NCBI GenBank assembly: GCA_900239685.1
Contig: OENT01000789.1
Location: 1 to 64,000, forward strand
Source of the DNA: Rotaria macrura
Lineage: Eukaryota; Rotifera; Eurotatoria; Philodinida; Philodinidae
Direction of reading: 5' to 3'
DNA: 64,000 nt
Under the pieces are notes generated by a model. That model worked only from the letters and a program-made list of their open reading frames with translations, was not told the origin of the DNA and did not search any database. Below are positions 1 to 10,987 of the stretch, piece by piece (position 1 is the stretch's first letter; every line of letters begins with the position of its first letter). The position numbers and the translations under genes were made by a program.

Positions 1-75
1 GGGTTTCCGAAAGCTCGGAAACCCTTGAAACAGTTCCCGAGAGTAAGAAAAGGGTTTCCGAGGCTCGGAAACCTT
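1..75. repeat. Two short palindromic hairpins
   Basis: Two near-copies of one hairpin lie here: GGGTTTCCGA paired with TCGGAAACCC at 1-24, and the same arms with a slightly different loop at 53-75. Between them is about 28 bp of unrelated sequence. Perfect arms of about 10 bp with tiny loops suggest a small repeat family or the edge of an element cut off by the window start. Function unknown. Confidence 0.6.
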
Positions 76-390
76 TTTGCGTTGGTTTTCTGGGAAACGG
101 TCATTTTTTAGAGAGTATAGTATTCATGGTAAACTGTCTTCACTAGATTGTGTTGATTCGATTAAATTTTACGTTGCTCTCAATTTTGGAGATACAATGT
201 ACAATCTTTAGTTTTTAATGAGCTGTAACAAGTTAGCACTGTTTCTAAAATTTCTCTTCGATATTTTCCTAAAACTGATTTAAAATGAGATTCTGAGACA
301 TCAGAAAATTTGTATTTAGAAACTTCTAACTTGTTGAATAGTATATAAAGCGGAAACTCTAATCATTTTTGTGACCCAAAAAGTGGATAT
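76..390. other. Non-coding stretch, nothing recognised
   Basis: AT-rich sequence between the terminal hairpins and the foldback element. No ORF, RNA gene or repeat was recognised. Confidence 0.5.
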
Positions 391-769
391 AGTCCTTTTC
401 ATTAATTATTCTGTGGGAAAATTTTTGACATATCTTCTTTTAACTAGTGTGAGACTATTATACATCCAATCAAAAATATTTTTATACTTAGGTAATTTCT
501 GAAGTCTTCTCTTTCAAATGATGTATTATTCATCCTGCATTTCTCTAATCCTGACGGTCAGTAGGAAAGTTTCCTCAACTCTGACGCTTCTGATAAATTA
601 CATAGAAAAACTCAATTTTAGGAAAAAAACGTTTTCTTTCATGTTTTTACTGAGAGATAGAGGAGAGGTGTCATAGGCATTTGTGTAGAGTAGACCAAGC
701 TCTATCATAATCTAAAGGTTCAAGACAATTTAATTTTTATTTATGAAGATAGAGACCTTGAAATGAAGA

Positions 770-1113
770 CATCCTAGTGTGGCGATAATACGGTAAGGAC
801 CCATGATCGTATTCGACAGGTCAATATACGTTAGAAAAATCTGTCACTATGTGGATAGATGTTCTGACCTCGTGACCGATAGCTAGTCCCTGTTCAATTC
901 TGACCTTTACTCAATCTTTCCTCTCTTCTCTCCGATTTCCTCTCTCCTATATAAACTTGTGTTCTGTGTAAAACACCCAGAGCTGGAGTGATGAAGTAGT
1001 GTAGTGAACACCTTACACCGAGGATAGTAGTAACAATACTCCTTCAGGTTCTCATAACATCATAATAATGTGAATGCGGCAGCAGTAACGAAACTATCTA
1101 TCCTTTATTTCGT
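770..1113. mobile_element. Short insertion inside the left foldback arm
   Basis: The right arm reads without interruption where the left arm carries this insert. The insert is bordered by similar short sequences (ACATCCTAG near 766-775 and ACACCTAG near 1113-1120), which may be a degenerate target duplication. Its last 130 bp (about 985-1112) resemble a segment of an FBXL4 intron near 55455-55590, so it belongs to a dispersed family. No coding capacity was seen. Confidence 0.5.
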
Positions 1114-2072
1114 TACACCTAGGGTCATGGAAAAAAAGTTGTCCCTAATTCTGACTGTGACTGTTTTAGTCTCTTATTCTGACAGAAACGTTTGCTGTGG
1201 TTCTACGTGACAACAGTCAGTCATTGCTATAACGGTATTTTATTGCGAAATTCATGAGCTGCCGAATTCGACTTTCCATATACACGACGCCTAACACGTG
1301 GTTACTATTTGAAAATAAAAGAAAAGACATCTTTTAATGCATGAGCAGAAATATGAATAGAAACAGGTTATGGAAATTGACAGGAATTTAGTCATCTTTA
1401 TTGTGGAAAATGTTTTTTGCCATCCATGAATGTGATGTGCAAAAGTTAAAATTCTATGCATATCAATGCTTTGAATAGTACCAAGTAGATTGTGAAAGCT
1501 ACATGAGTGGTGTAAAATCACGAAAGTTCCATAAGTGAAGCATAATAGTGAATAATCATTCATGATCTAGTGAACTGGGGTTTTAACAGGCAATCTAAGC
1601 TCAACTTCCTTCTCGTCGAAACTGTGACATATATCTCTGATATCATGTAATTATATTTCACACTTTTTCATGGCATCATATGAAAAACTTGTTGCTATGA
1701 TTCAACTCAATGCCGAAGGCACATTTAAATTAAATATCGTTCTGCAATTGTTATTTTCGATGTAAGAATACAAGCAATGATAAAATACGGACCAAAGCCT
1801 TCTTCATGACATTCTGATAAGAAACTTCCTCCTCCGCCAAAAACACACAGCTTACACAAGAGAAAAGGTACTGCCACTACCACCATCACTCAAAACTTGA
1901 CCATCATCCTTGGTCTCTATTGATTGCATCCTCAACAAGAGATACGCACTTGCTGTTACGCTCGATATTAAATTGTATTCAACGTTGATAGGTATATAAT
2001 TCTTCTTTGATGTTAAACATTTTTCTTCTTTCTTATCTCAATCATCATCACAGAGTCACTGGATTCTTAGAA

Positions 2073-2465
2073 TCACAAGCGCATCTCCACATATATAATA
2101 CTATTAGGCAATACTAAATAAAGAAATTTGTTGATCTCAAGATCACGAACCAATCTTTTTAAGACTTTCAAATAACGAAAAATACGATTAACTATAGAGA
2201 AGAAAAAAATGAGTCCAATTAGTTGAATAGGGAAGTTGAATAATGCAACGAACAGAAAAGGAAGCAAATACATAACAGTCATCTTACGTCTCATATATTG
2301 TCCCATAATAATTGATCTCCTTTTCCAAAAACCTCTTGAAATGACACATATATAGATAGATATTCCGTACATCTGTTCTATTTCTTTAACTATGTATATT
2401 CTGTATCGTCTATATTCAGTGTGAAAGTATTTTTCATTTTCCAAAGAAACTAGTGCACAAATCAA
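2073..2465 (-). CDS. Hypothetical ORF in the foldback centre, two hydrophobic segments
   Basis: A 130-codon ATG-initiated ORF in the central part of the foldback repeat. The predicted peptide starts with a charged Tyr/Arg-rich stretch. Around residues 65-90 it has a strongly hydrophobic segment (LLPFLFVALFNFPIQLIGLI), followed by a basic, leucine-rich part, so it could be a membrane-protein fragment such as one or two helices of a larger receptor. No family was recognised, no partner exon could be joined with confidence, and chance cannot be excluded in such AT-rich DNA. Confidence 0.25.
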   Translation of the reverse strand: MICALVSLENEKYFHTEYRRYRIYIVKEIEQMYGISIYICVISRGFWKRRSIIMGQYMRRKMTVMYLLPFLFVALFNFPIQLIGLIFFFSIVNRIFRYLKVLKRLVRDLEINKFLYLVLPNSIIYVEMRL

Positions 2466-3141
2466 ATTGACATCGGACAGCCTTCAAACTTATTCTCCTA
2501 TACATATGAAAAAGGACATGCTTCTAATATATTTCTGCTGAGACATTAAAATATGCGCTTTCGTTTATTTTCAACTTCTAACTACGTATTAGGCTCCATG
2601 CATATGGAAAGTCGAATTAAGCAGCTCATGAATTTCGCAATGAAATACCGTTATAGGAATGGTTGACTGTTATCATGAAGAACACAAAGAAGTTTTCGTA
2701 AGAATTAGAGACGAAAATAGTCACCGTCAAAATTAGGTAGAAGTTTTTTCCATGACCCTGGAGTGTCTTCATTTCAAGGTCTCTATCTCCATAAATAAAA
2801 ATACAAATGTCTTGAACCTCTTGATTATAATAGAGCTTCATCTGCTCTACAAAAATGCCTATGGCACCTCTCCTCTATCTCTCAGTAAAAACATGAAAGA
2901 AAACGTTTTTTTCCTAAAATTGAGTTTTTCTATGTAATTTATCAGAAGCGTCAGAGTTGAGGAAACTTTCCTACTGACCGTCAGGATTAGAGAAATGCAG
3001 GATGAATAATACATCATTTGAAAGAGAAGACTTCAGAAATTACCTAAGTATAAAAATATTTTTGATTGGATGTATAATAGTCTCACACTAGTTAAAAGAA
3101 GATATGTCAAAAATTTTCCGACAGAATCATGGAAAAGGACT

Positions 3142-3890
3142 GTATGTATACATGGTGGGCATTCAGTTGAATAAACTGCATATCAACACCTGTAGTTCAA
3201 TTATTACGAACGACAACAATAAAAAGTCCTTCAACTTCGGTTTAGGGTTCCGCAACGACGAATAGAGGAAGTCTTTTAAAATAAATATGGTCAAATAGTT
3301 TTCAAGTATTCGTCTATATTTTTGAAAAACATGGATGGCAGAGCTGCTTATTTTCGCATGCTACACAGTTTTTATGCTGTTGATAAGAATTTCTATTCAG
3401 GAATCAGAATCAGTATTATCAATGAATAAGCATTTACAGAAAAATTTCTCGTGTATTAGTTGAAATCTTTTCGATAGCAAATTATATCATGGACACTAAT
3501 TCAAATCACTATTGGAAATCTTAATTTATTTTTATACATCATCTTTCAGAATAATTAAGAAGATATCAAATAAACCTGTTAATAAATATACAGTAAATCT
3601 ACAATCAACCGGGAATTTCTGTGCCTGATCAATACATAATTGTTGGAGAATAATACTATAAAACTTTGAGTGCTGTGAAATTTATTCCTATGAATTATTG
3701 CTAAAAGAGAGACTAGACTTTTACAAAAAAAATCTTGAAAAATAAACATCGAGTGCAATCTCTGCAGGATTAAAAACTTGAAGCATGAGGAAGCTACTGT
3801 AACTATTCAAGGAATAGTCTGGAGAATCCTCATCATCTAGATAAGCAACCGTTACCACGTAAAAGTGCAGTTTGGCGGAGAAAGAAAATA
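3142..3890. other. Non-coding stretch right of the foldback element
   Basis: AT-rich sequence without a convincing ORF, RNA gene or repeat. Confidence 0.4.
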
Positions 3891-4448
3891 GTAACATTGA
3901 ACACGAAAATGTTGATCACAAAGTGAAAGACGTTTCATCTTTTTTCAGCGATTTCACAAGTAAGCTGCAGGAAGGCAGCGGCAATAATCTCATCATGTAG
4001 CTTAATCTACACAAAATTACTGAGATTTGTGTTAGAATATTCGATGAAATAATGACCTACTTTGAAATCATACAAAGTCTGGAAGATTTTTCTCATTCGC
4101 TTTAGTACAATACTGATTTCAGATCATACTTCTCAAAGTACTCTAGTAATGAAATCAATGCATTTGGTAATATTTGGGACGAATTCAGTAGTGCTAATGA
4201 CTCATCAAAACGTGATTGTGACCCGTAACAGATTAGAAAACCTACCAATAATTGTGTATTGGGTGACTGACCGCGTCAATTTGGTCCAACATGCACAGAC
4301 TAGTACTAATATCGATCTGGAAAAAATCCTATCACTTTCAAGACTGTCACATGAATCAGCCTCGGCAACATTTCATGCATACAGATCTGCGTCCTTAATA
4401 AAACTTGCAAGAAGCTTCTTGGTGTGTGTGTTAATAAATAGAGTGTAG
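3891..4448 (+). pseudogene. Degraded protein-coding remnant, family unknown
   Basis: Protein-like composition appears in more than one plus-strand frame across this stretch. One frame near 3930-4200 reads as a Ser/Asp/Phe-rich segment. Another near 4220-4420 reads as a hydrophilic segment containing LPIIVYWVTDRVNLVQHAQT. No single frame is open throughout, and neither part belongs to a family I recognise. It looks like an old coding remnant beside the repeats, but could also be unrecognised exons or chance. Confidence 0.3.
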
Positions 4449-4957
4449 ATAAATAAATATTTTATAATTCATCTCGAAGGAGATTTAAAATCCTACGTGC
4501 ATTTGATTGATGAAATTAAAATACTTTCATAGCTTAGCATTATTGGACCAACTCATTTGGAGGTCAATACTTTCAAATAGAATCACCAGAAGTTCAACTA
4601 TGTCCCCTCTCTTTTATATCTGAGTAAGAGATCTGTACCCATCAGACCTATTACTACTTGATGAACATCATACCTATATAACTTTGTATACAAAAAAAGC
4701 TGTTAGTGCGATTCCTGTGGGATTAAAATATGAAATACGATAAACGTATTTCTGCTAAACTCGATAAAACTCGCCATTTTTGCCTGTGGTCGTGTGTATT
4801 TCGTGAATATTATAAGCTATGCAGCGTAGCGTTTCAATAGGAGAAGATTTCATGTATATTTTATTTTTATTCTGGTTTTGTATCCCGTGTGATAGCACGT
4901 TGTAGACGTCTCAAGCAGATTGTGATGATCTTCGGAGGCTCCCTGTGACATCCTGCC
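4449..4957. other. Non-coding stretch
   Basis: No gene or repeat recognised between the degraded coding remnant and the minisatellite. Confidence 0.4.
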
Positions 4958-5150
4958 ACCTTGTGTTTAACGGTGTATGACACCCTTGAAACCTGTCTAT
5001 AACGGTTTTTGACACATTGGGACCATATCTGTAATGGCCTGTGACGAAGGTGCTACCTATCGATAACGGTCGGTGATGGTGGAATCACCTGTCGGTAACA
5101 GTCTATGAGGGGTCACTTGACCATGTCGGCAACGGTCTATGGGGGAAGAG
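4958..5150. repeat. Degenerate 31-33 bp tandem repeat, six units
   Basis: Six consecutive units of 31-33 bp share the pattern ACC-T-TCx-TAACGGT-TATGA. Units begin at about 4958, 4991, 5022, 5055, 5087 and 5120. The copies differ at many positions, so the array is old. It starts about 40 bp beyond the stop codon of the small minus-strand membrane-protein gene and may lie in its 3' untranslated region. No frame is open across all units. Confidence 0.7.
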
Positions 5151-5190
5151 TGCAAAATTTCTACCCTAAACACTTCTTTCAGGTCGTGTT

Positions 5191-5646
5191 TCACAAAACA
5201 TTATAATACATACTCGAATCAACTAAATAAATGGCAAGACAGGTCGACAGGATGATTCCACCAAGAAGGGCTCCAATCAAGAAACCGATCCAAAACGTAG
5301 TTGGGTATGGATCGCTGAAAAACCTAGAATTAAGTGGATATCACTGGAGATGTGGATGACAAAAAATTATCAAGAACTACTTGAAATAAGCTGCTGGGCA
5401 TCTTTCCGATCTGTTTTGTTTTTGTGCATCTTCCTTCTTATCATTGAGTTCAGGCATTATCGAATCAGCACTAGCTGGGGCTTCAAAAGCTTTAAGCTTC
5501 TTCCTTGAATCCGTACAAGCTGGCACTTCCCGAACATGAAACTTCATTTTTGAGTGAGCACTACCTGGTGCTTTCCAAACACTGATCTGCTTCTTTGAAT
5601 CAGCACTGCTTGGTGCTTCCCAAACGCTAATTTTCTTACTTGCCAT
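5191..5646 (-). CDS. Small single-pass membrane protein with four N-terminal repeats
   Basis: Two minus-strand exons, 5646-5381 and 5314-5191, joined by a 66-bp intron (GTAGTT donor, TTTTTCAG acceptor) with matching phase. They give a 129-residue protein. Residues 5-65 hold four imperfect repeats of about 16 residues on the pattern ISVWEAPxSADSKKx. A Lys/Asp/Gln-rich linker follows, then one strong transmembrane helix at about 92-115 (core FWIGFLIGALLGGIILSTCL), then a short tail. There is no N-terminal signal peptide, so the repeat part probably faces the cytosol with the helix as a tail anchor; this is inference. No family recognised. The matching splice phase and the helix in the second exon argue strongly that it is real. 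Function unknown. Confidence 0.65.
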
Positions 5647-5980
5647 AACAAAGCAGAATTCTCTACGATATTAACCTGGCGTATGAAAATTGTAAAATGA
5701 AGTTTACTGTCAAGTAAAAAATACCAAAGAATGCTTTTTTCATCCCCGTAACAAGGCAGCTTGATCACACATACAAAAACATCTAAATTATTCTGTATTG
5801 TTTTTCTGTATTAAAGATATATTAAAATTCTTTCCTCTTGTTTGTATAAGGACTCTGATCTTTCACTCAATCTTCCATAAAAGAAAGCATAGTGACTCAC
5901 AACCGTTATATATCAAACACAACACGAAGACTATGAAATCCAACAGTGCACACAATGCGAAGACTTTTAAGTGAGGAGAT
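5647..5980. other. Upstream region of the small membrane-protein gene
   Basis: AT-rich sequence between the minus-strand start codon and the next inverted repeat. It presumably contains that gene's promoter, but no specific site was recognised. Confidence 0.35.
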
Positions 5981-7514
5981 GAGCAAAAAAATTCCGTCAA
6001 TGGCCAGACGAACATCTGCAATCACAAATGCCGACAAGCACACTTCATACGCAGATCTACTCACACCACCATCCTGTACGATATTCAATACTCTTTTTAT
6101 CAAAAGAACCCAGTGGTAGATATTTGAAACCCTTCACATGTTACCATCTATAATCAACACTAGAAAGCAGTGTTTCTTATTCTTTATGCTAATACTCGAT
6201 AATAAAAACACTGCAATAGGCTGATGAATAAATTAATCTTTGTGATTGAGAAAAAAATGTAAAGAAGTAATATATTCAATAAATCATTGTGCATTAAGTT
6301 TGTTCATTTCTCTCTTTCAGACGAAAAACAGAAATGAGTATAAGGCGATTATTAAGTTTCGACCAAAACTTCGGATATGTGTATATTAAGAGAAGAAGAC
6401 TTTCTCTATCCCGTAACATATATATTTTCACTTTCTGTTGTGCATAGACACTATTGAAAATGACCGCCAGATTCACTGTAGTGTACAATAAAATACAGCG
6501 AATATGGCGTCATCTATCAATATCATCAGTAAGCAACAGAACTTAATAATATAATATAATGTCACCGGATTGAGAAAATCTTCTTCTCTTCATATACACA
6601 TATCCCACTCTTTGGTCAAAAACTGACATAAAACTTGCAATCACTTTTGTAACATGCAAAAAAAACGAAGAACAAACGCTTCACTCAATCTTTGTTTAGA
6701 ATTCTATAACATATTTTTATCAAGCTTGATAACCTATTGAAGCAGGAGAGAAGTAAGAGTCAGATACGTGAGAGAAAGCATGGGCCTATACAAGATCGTC
6801 TTACAAAAGTCTACACATGGATCGTAAATTCAGTAGGGATTTCACTCGATGTCAAATCGAGTTGGCTTGCGAAATCTTAAGATGGGAAAACAGAGAGACT
6901 ACTAGACTATCTTTTCACGATATTTTCTACAGTACATTAAAGAAATAGTCATTCAGTTGGCTGTCAAGTCTACTGTGAACGACAGAGTGTCTGTATTAAT
7001 GGGTGGGTGTGGGTTCCTGTGATTGCGGAACCACCGCAGTGGATGCACATGAATGAAAGTCTTCGTTCCTACAACGTAAACAATAGCAGTCATATTTACA
7101 AGGATTGAGCCAAGCGCTTGTTATTTATTTTTTACTGCATGTCTCAAATTTTATTCAATTCTGTTTTTCGTCTGAAAGAGAGAAATGAACAAACTTAATG
7201 CACAATGATTTATTGAATATATTACTTCTTTACATTTTTTTCTCAATCACAAAGATTAATTTATTCATCAGCCTATTGCAGTGTTTTTATTATCGAGTAT
7301 TAGCATAAAGAATAAGAAACACTGCTTTCTAGTGTTGATTATAGATGGTAACATGTGAAGGGTTTCAAATATCTACCACTGGGTTCTTTTGATAAAAAGA
7401 GTATTGAATATCGTACAGGATGGTGGTGTGAGTAGATCTGCGTATGAAGTGTGCTTGTCGGCATTTGTGATTGCAGATGTTCGTCTGGCCACAGATGGAA
7501 TTTTGTTCTTGCTC
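5981..7514. mobile_element. Inverted repeat with near-identical 350-bp arms
   Basis: Arms at 5981-6333 and 7159-7514 are reverse complements. Across about 6001-6320 I found no difference by eye, while the outer 20 bp diverge. The 825-bp centre contains a smaller inverted repeat. Each arm carries the same short open frame (plus strand on the left, minus on the right) encoding a tail that includes ARRTSAITNADKHTSYADLL, and similarity of that peptide continues slightly beyond the DNA identity. Such identity means recent duplication or ongoing conversion. A foldback element or a local palindromic duplication are both possible. No transposase seen. Confidence 0.7.
6356..6622. repeat. Nested inverted repeat, about 51-bp arms
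   Basis: Inside the larger inverted repeat, 6356-6406 and 6572-6622 are imperfect reverse complements (shared core GGATATGTGTATAT-AAGAG). They are separated by about 165 bp. This could be a small MITE or the inner end of the larger structure. Confidence 0.6.
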
Positions 7515-8964
7515 TTTTCGCTTAACAAGGCCAAAAACCAAACTAAGAAACACATTGATACCATCAATGGCACTCACGTCGATCGTTGTTCAACCAGTTC
7601 CATATTTGAAATTATGTACATAACCACACATTCACACCTATGCATTTAAGAGCATATATTGTAGGACAGTAAAATGAGTATAATTTAATGAGAATACTCT
7701 CTATTCAAGTACAGGGGTCGCAGCGGCCTATGTCTGAAAAGTAGGAGAATAGGCAGGACACATTTTGGGAAAAAATCAGGACATTTTAGTCTTATCATAG
7801 TACTACTATTCAGGATGGGAGCTGCACAAAATTATGTCCATCAATGATAACTCTTTGAAATTACTAGATTTTATTTCTTCAAATATATATTTTGAGTCCT
7901 ATTTTTCCTTTTCGGTCACTAAGCCTAAATATGCATTGGATTTGCGTATTCTTTTACTCAGGCATATGGCATTGAGGATGGGCCAACCATTTCGATTGGA
8001 TTATCATTTTTTTTCTAGCCGAAATTGGATTCTTATTAGGAAAATAGCCGTAAAAGGAAATAAGAAAAAATCGAATTCTCTCTCTTTTAAAAATTCTATA
8101 TCTATCTTTTCAACACTCAAACCATTTCTCTGCATCACATATTCTTCCATCACTCCTGCTTTTTCTTTTCTTGTTATCTCTGCTCTTCGCACGTATAAAG
8201 AATTATGTTATAGATAATCAAATAAAAGCGTTTACTAGAGAACTTTAGTAAATCGACTGAAATGTTAAAATAAGGAATACAAGATTCAGTCCAACTACGC
8301 AGGGTCCGAAACTGAATGATATAAATGTGAGAGAATTACAGTTGATAATCACTAACGATAAAATAGCTGCTTTTAAAAATCAATTAAGGCCCCCCCCCCC
8401 ATCCTCACAATCGAGTTGCCACTTTGGAGCATAGGTTTAAGCTCAAACTTTGAGGGATGGATGGGCTTAGTGAGAAACGCTTGTGATAAAATTTTCAGCC
8501 TCATAAACCTCACTAAACAAGACTTATGGTTGGTTTTATAGCTTCCACGAACATTGTTATAACTTCCTCATTATGAGAGCTATCGAAGTCGGATCAGTCT
8601 TATATTAAAGCTAGCCTCCAAGTGCAACTTTTGATCGGATGGAATTTTGAAATTTTCTTCTGTTAAGTTTTTGTAAGCATTTTATTCCGTTTGACTGCAA
8701 ATTAGGTATAAAAAACGCACCTAATCGGACTTTTCTCAGTCCAGGAATCATATATCGAAAATCCCGTCGATGAAATGCTAGCTCTAATCGGGACCTTTAA
8801 AATAAAAACAAAACATCTTGGAAAGCTAGAGTCGAACGAGAGTTATAGCAATTTTCCTGTTTCAAACCCATGTTTTGAGAAAGGCGCTAAAGAAGTTTTA
8901 GAAGTGAATCTTTCATGCTAACGTTTAAAAACTAATTTTTATATGAAATATTTCTAACACATTG
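7515..8964. other. Non-coding stretch with an 11-C tract
   Basis: No convincing gene. A run of 11 C lies at 8390-8400, rare in this AT-rich DNA. A 127-codon plus-strand frame at 7834-8217 has no recognisable features and is probably chance. At 7713 the sequence CAGGGGTCGCA resembles the terminus of many hAT elements, but no matching opposite end was found. Confidence 0.4.
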
Positions 8965-10987
8965 CCCAGGTCGAACAATCCGAGACTGAGATCCTGTCGG
9001 ATCCTACCGTGGACCCCGAAATAATCCAATAATATCAGATAGGAATCCGACAGGATCTTGTCGTAAATTGTGGGATTCTTTAGTATTGGATTTCGATAGG
9101 AAGTTGTCGGAGAATGGATCCGGTGATTTCCGACAGTCGATCCTGCAGTGGGAAAACTTCGGATACTGTCGAAGTTTCATGCAAGTCTATCGAATTTATA
9201 GGAGAATATTGATATTCTATGCCCCCCTCCATTACACACTTCTTTCCTTGCCTGCAATTAACTTAAATATTAAGTAGTTCATTATAGTTTACGATAAGTT
9301 TTATTGAATAAAAATTACAATAAATACAAAAAGTTAATTACAAGATGTAAAAATAAAATTTCTGAAATAAATAACATAGAATTAAAAACAAATAAGACAA
9401 AATAAAAGTAATAAAATGTAAATAACTCAAATAAAGAGAATATATAATGCAGTAAAATTCAAAATACAATACATAGTTTCGACTCAGTTTACACTAAATT
9501 CATGCCATAACACAATCTAAAACAAAACAGAATAAGGCGAACAATAAGCAAAATAAAAATTAAATAATGGAAAATTAAATGCAGTAAAAAAACAACTAAC
9601 ATAAAACTTAAACGATAAAAATTCAAAATAGTGTACAAAATAAAAAAATATAATGAACTAATAATTAAACTAGATAAAATAAATAAAATGCAATGAACTA
9701 ATCAAATAAATGTGTGGACTCACTTCTAAGGGATATCATGACATACCAAAATCTAAAAGACAATAGAATCGAATGAAACAAACATCCATGCAGTGTTTCC
9801 AATGGAAATGTAAAACAAAATGTACATGTACACTTTACTTGTATGAGCAGTGTACGTTTACACTTTGTTTTTGGCACCAAAGCGTACAGAAACCAATTTT
9901 TTCGATCTAGAAAACAAGAAGTATTGCTCGTTTTGCAGTGATGAATATAGACTAAGATTTAGAAAGCGATTAGCAGGGATAGCTGGACTGTGAAAGATAC
10001 ATAAGGATTACTTTCCTGAAAAACATTTGGCTAAGGCTTTCTCGGAGTTTTCGACCAACTGTATTTCTTCATTTTAATCACAGCACCGTCACCATCACAC
10101 TATGTTGTCTATGCGAATCCCATCAATCAATGTGAAAATGTGATTGAAATTACGAACAATCTAACTAAGCCTCTCATTTCGACCCCTTTGCGTCCGCCTG
10201 AAAAAAAATGATAAATAGAAATACTGTTTCATAATCGGACACAATATTTTTAAAAGTATGAGAAGAAAATGAGTTTGAACAATAAAAATAATTCAAAGGT
10301 TACAGTCTAATATCTAATACAGAAGGCAAAGTTCTAGAATCAAAGTGTAAATAGTTCTTGGAAAGTGTACTGTGTACATTTTGGTTTTTAGAGCAAAGTG
10401 TAAATCAGAATCAGCAGATGTTCTGTACATTTTACTTCTGCTTGGTACACCTGCTATTGGAAACACTGCATTCATGTTCATGTTTATAACATCTATATAC
10501 TGATTGGTGGAATTTGTATACAGTAAATAACTAACGCATGGGGGAGGGTGCTGTGAGTAAAGTGAAGAAAAGCGAAATTAACCAAAACAAAATAAAATCT
10601 GTCAACATAGAAAGAATAAACTGCAAAAAATAAAAATTACAAATATATAAAAAAAATTGAAAAATAGGTTAAATTAAAAATATAAATTAAATTGAAATTA
10701 AGTTAAAAAAATAAAACTTTATAATATTATATAAATGAGAAAAAAAGGAACTAAAGTACAATAAAACAGTGAGTATGTCAAATTCAACAAGTGAAATAAA
10801 GTATCTATAGATACTTTCATAGCATTCGATATCGTCAGATCCGATAACTTCACATTTTTGGATATCTTTGGATTTCGTCGGATCTTACGATCAGATATCA
10901 TCAGGTCCTATTGTTGGTATCCAACGAAATCCGACGGCGGGAATCGTCGGAATTTTTAAGGATCCTGTTGGGGACATTCGACCTGGG
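8965..10987. mobile_element. Non-autonomous DNA transposon with 11-bp terminal inverted repeats
   Basis: CCCAGGTCGAA at 8965-8975 is matched by its exact reverse complement at 10977-10987. Just inside both ends lie several copies of a subterminal motif resembling GGATCCxGTCGGA in both orientations (8990-9150 and 10840-10970), a layout typical of DNA transposons with transposase-binding subterminal repeats. The interior is very AT-rich and non-coding, and is interrupted by a hAT-type insertion. No clear target duplication was found, so the superfamily is open. Confidence 0.6.
9791..10468. mobile_element. hAT-type MITE nested in the larger element
   Basis: The 678-bp element starts CAGTGTTTCCAAT and ends with the exact reverse complement (13 bp). 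It is flanked by the 8-bp direct repeats CATCCATG (9783-9790) and CATTCATG (10469-10476), one mismatch apart. Terminal CAGTG and an 8-bp target duplication are hallmarks of the hAT superfamily. Subterminal copies of TGTACACTTTAC / TTACACTTTG occur near both ends. There is no transposase ORF, so it is non-autonomous. It inserted after the surrounding element was already present. Confidence 0.85.

Larger units (their letters stand above)
391..3141. mobile_element. Foldback-type inverted repeat element (about 2.75 kb)
   Basis: Sequence 391-1360 recurs as reverse complement at 2521-3141. The outermost 350 bp or so are the most alike (for example the stretch around 405-690 against 2840-3130), and similarity falls toward the centre. 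The left arm carries about 340 bp (roughly 770-1113) missing from the right arm, so it was interrupted later. The 1.16-kb centre (1361-2520) holds only one modest ORF. Long arms around a short, poorly coding centre fit a foldback or large MITE-like DNA element. No transposase and no clear target duplication were seen, so the class is uncertain. Confidence 0.7.

Noticed and set aside
6225-6260. CTGATGA followed by GAAA, resembling hammerhead ribozyme core elements
   Set aside because: The bases between them do not form the required stem, and no flanking helices were found.
7713-7724. CAGGGGTCGCA, hAT-like terminus
   Set aside because: No matching opposite terminus or 8-bp duplication could be found nearby.
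7834-8217. 127-codon plus-strand frame with a minus-strand frame opposite
   Set aside because: No recognisable motif, no partner exon, and a composition typical of random AT-rich DNA.
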